Notes under the pieces: model-generated
The model's database searches: none
The model's input: only the letters and a program-made list of their open reading frames with translations
Told to the model about the DNA's origin: nothing
Assembly (NCBI GenBank): GCA_028701945.1
Contig: JAQVPT010000180.1
Span: 1-7,451 of the forward strand
Source: Bacteroidales bacterium
GTDB lineage: Bacteria > Bacteroidota > Bacteroidia > Bacteroidales > ML635J-15
Direction: 5' to 3'
Length of the DNA: 7,451 bases
In this document: one piece after another, positions 6,671-7,451 of the stretch
Position numbering within the stretch: the stretch's first letter is position 1
How the letters are laid out: each line of letters opens with the position of its first letter
Program-made: the position numbers and the translations under genes

Positions 6671-7451
6671 ATGAAAGTTGAATTTGATTATTTGGTTATA
6701 GGTAGCGGAATTGCAGGTTTATTTTATGCAATTCAAGTTAGTAAGTTTGGAAAAGTGGCTATTGTATCAAAGAGTAGTTTGGATCAGACAACAACGGCAA
6801 AAGCACAGGGAGGAGTGGCAACAGTTCTTTATAATCCCGATTCTTATGCAAAACATATTAGCGATACTGTTATTGCTGGTTGTGGATTAAATGATGCGAA
6901 AATTGTTGAAATTGTTGTTAAGGAAGGACCAGACAGAGTTCGTGACCTTATAAATATCGGGACTAATTTTGATAAAGATCAGTTTGGGCAATACGACCTG
7001 AACAAAGAAGGCGGGCACTCCGAAAAACGAGTATTACATTATAAAGATAAAACTGGCGAAGAAATACAGCGAGCTTTAATTGATGAGGTTAAAGATAATC
7101 CAAATATTAGTATTTTTGAAAATCATTTTGCTATTGAGCTTATTACACAGCACCATCTAGGCGAAAAAGTTAACAGAGCGCGTAAAGATATAGAGTGCTA
7201 TGGAGCGTATATTTTAGACATAGAAAAAGAAAAGATATTTACAGTCTTGTCTTCTAAAATATTAATTGCAACAGGTGGTTGTGGAAATGTTTATCTTCAC
7301 ACAACAAATCCGCCAAGCATTACAGGGGACGGTATAGCCATGGTTTATCGAGCTAAAGGAGTAGTTGAAAATATGGAATTTGTACAATTTCATCCAACTT
7401 CATTGTATAATCCCGAAGTAAAACCATCATTTTTAATTACTGAAGCTCTTC
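6671..7451 (+). CDS. nadB: L-aspartate oxidase, N-terminal 260 codons (runs off right edge)
   Basis: NadB is a cytoplasmic FAD enzyme that oxidises L-aspartate to iminoaspartate, which quinolinate synthase NadA then condenses with dihydroxyacetone phosphate: the entry to de novo NAD synthesis. Visible motifs: the dinucleotide-binding GSGIAG at residues 11-16; TTAKAQGGVA around 41-50, where the flavin isoalloxazine ring is held; EGGHSEKRV at 113-121; ATGGCGN at 200-206; TGDGIAM; and EFVQFHPTSLY at 236-246, containing His241, which likely matches the catalytic-site His of E. coli NadB. EGGHS and the absence of an FAD-attachment His favour NadB over the related succinate dehydrogenase/fumarate reductase flavoproteins. 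The ATG at 6671 places GxGxxG at the normal distance from the N-terminus; there is no Shine-Dalgarno, only an A-rich leader. The family length is about 530 residues, so roughly half is present. The rest of any nad operon would lie to the right. Confidence 0.95.
   Translation, partial: MKVEFDYLVIGSGIAGLFYAIQVSKFGKVAIVSKSSLDQTTTAKAQGGVATVLYNPDSYAKHISDTVIAGCGLNDAKIVEIVVKEGPDRVRDLINIGTNFDKDQFGQYDLNKEGGHSEKRVLHYKDKTGEEIQRALIDEVKDNPNISIFENHFAIELITQHHLGEKVNRARKDIECYGAYILDIEKEKIFTVLSSKILIATGGCGNVYLHTTNPPSITGDGIAMVYRAKGVVENMEFVQFHPTSLYNPEVKPSFLITEAL

Overview
The window is AT-rich DNA, most likely from a member of the Bacteroidota (Flavobacteriia- or Bacteroidia-like). Four things point there: a very large secreted protein built from PKD and Ig-like modules behind a peptidase; start codons preceded by A/T-rich leaders without a Shine-Dalgarno sequence; a TAnnTTTG-type -7 promoter element before nadB; and general codon use. 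No genus can be named from the sequence alone.

Layout. Positions 1-6277 (minus strand) are one uninterrupted reading frame of 2092 complete codons, still open at the left edge. It encodes, in protein order, a signal peptide, a propeptide, an S1-family protease domain of the lysyl-endopeptidase (Achromobacter protease I) type with an intact His/Asp/Ser triad, PKD1, a beta-sandwich module, PKD2, a second copy of that module, PKD3, a jelly-roll-like module, PKD4, and at least eight Ig-like repeats of 88-89 residues that run off the window. Positions 6278-6670 are a non-coding AT-rich divergent intergenic region. Positions 6671-7451 (plus strand) are the first 260 codons of nadB, L-aspartate oxidase, which runs off the right edge.

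Function. The two genes are divergently transcribed and show no functional link. The large protein should be exported and matured into an extracellular or cell-surface protease, with a long stalk of adhesive or spacer domains. Its sorting signal (in this phylum often a type IX secretion C-terminal domain) would lie left of the window and is not seen. NadB is cytoplasmic and starts de novo NAD synthesis.

The most interesting structure is inside the Ig-like array. The units fall into linked sequence types, show clear mosaics, and include a block of about 178 bp that is nearly identical between units six repeats apart. This suggests continuing recombination or gene conversion. I see no RNA genes, insertion sequences, CRISPR array or defence system, and no undescribed multi-gene system.
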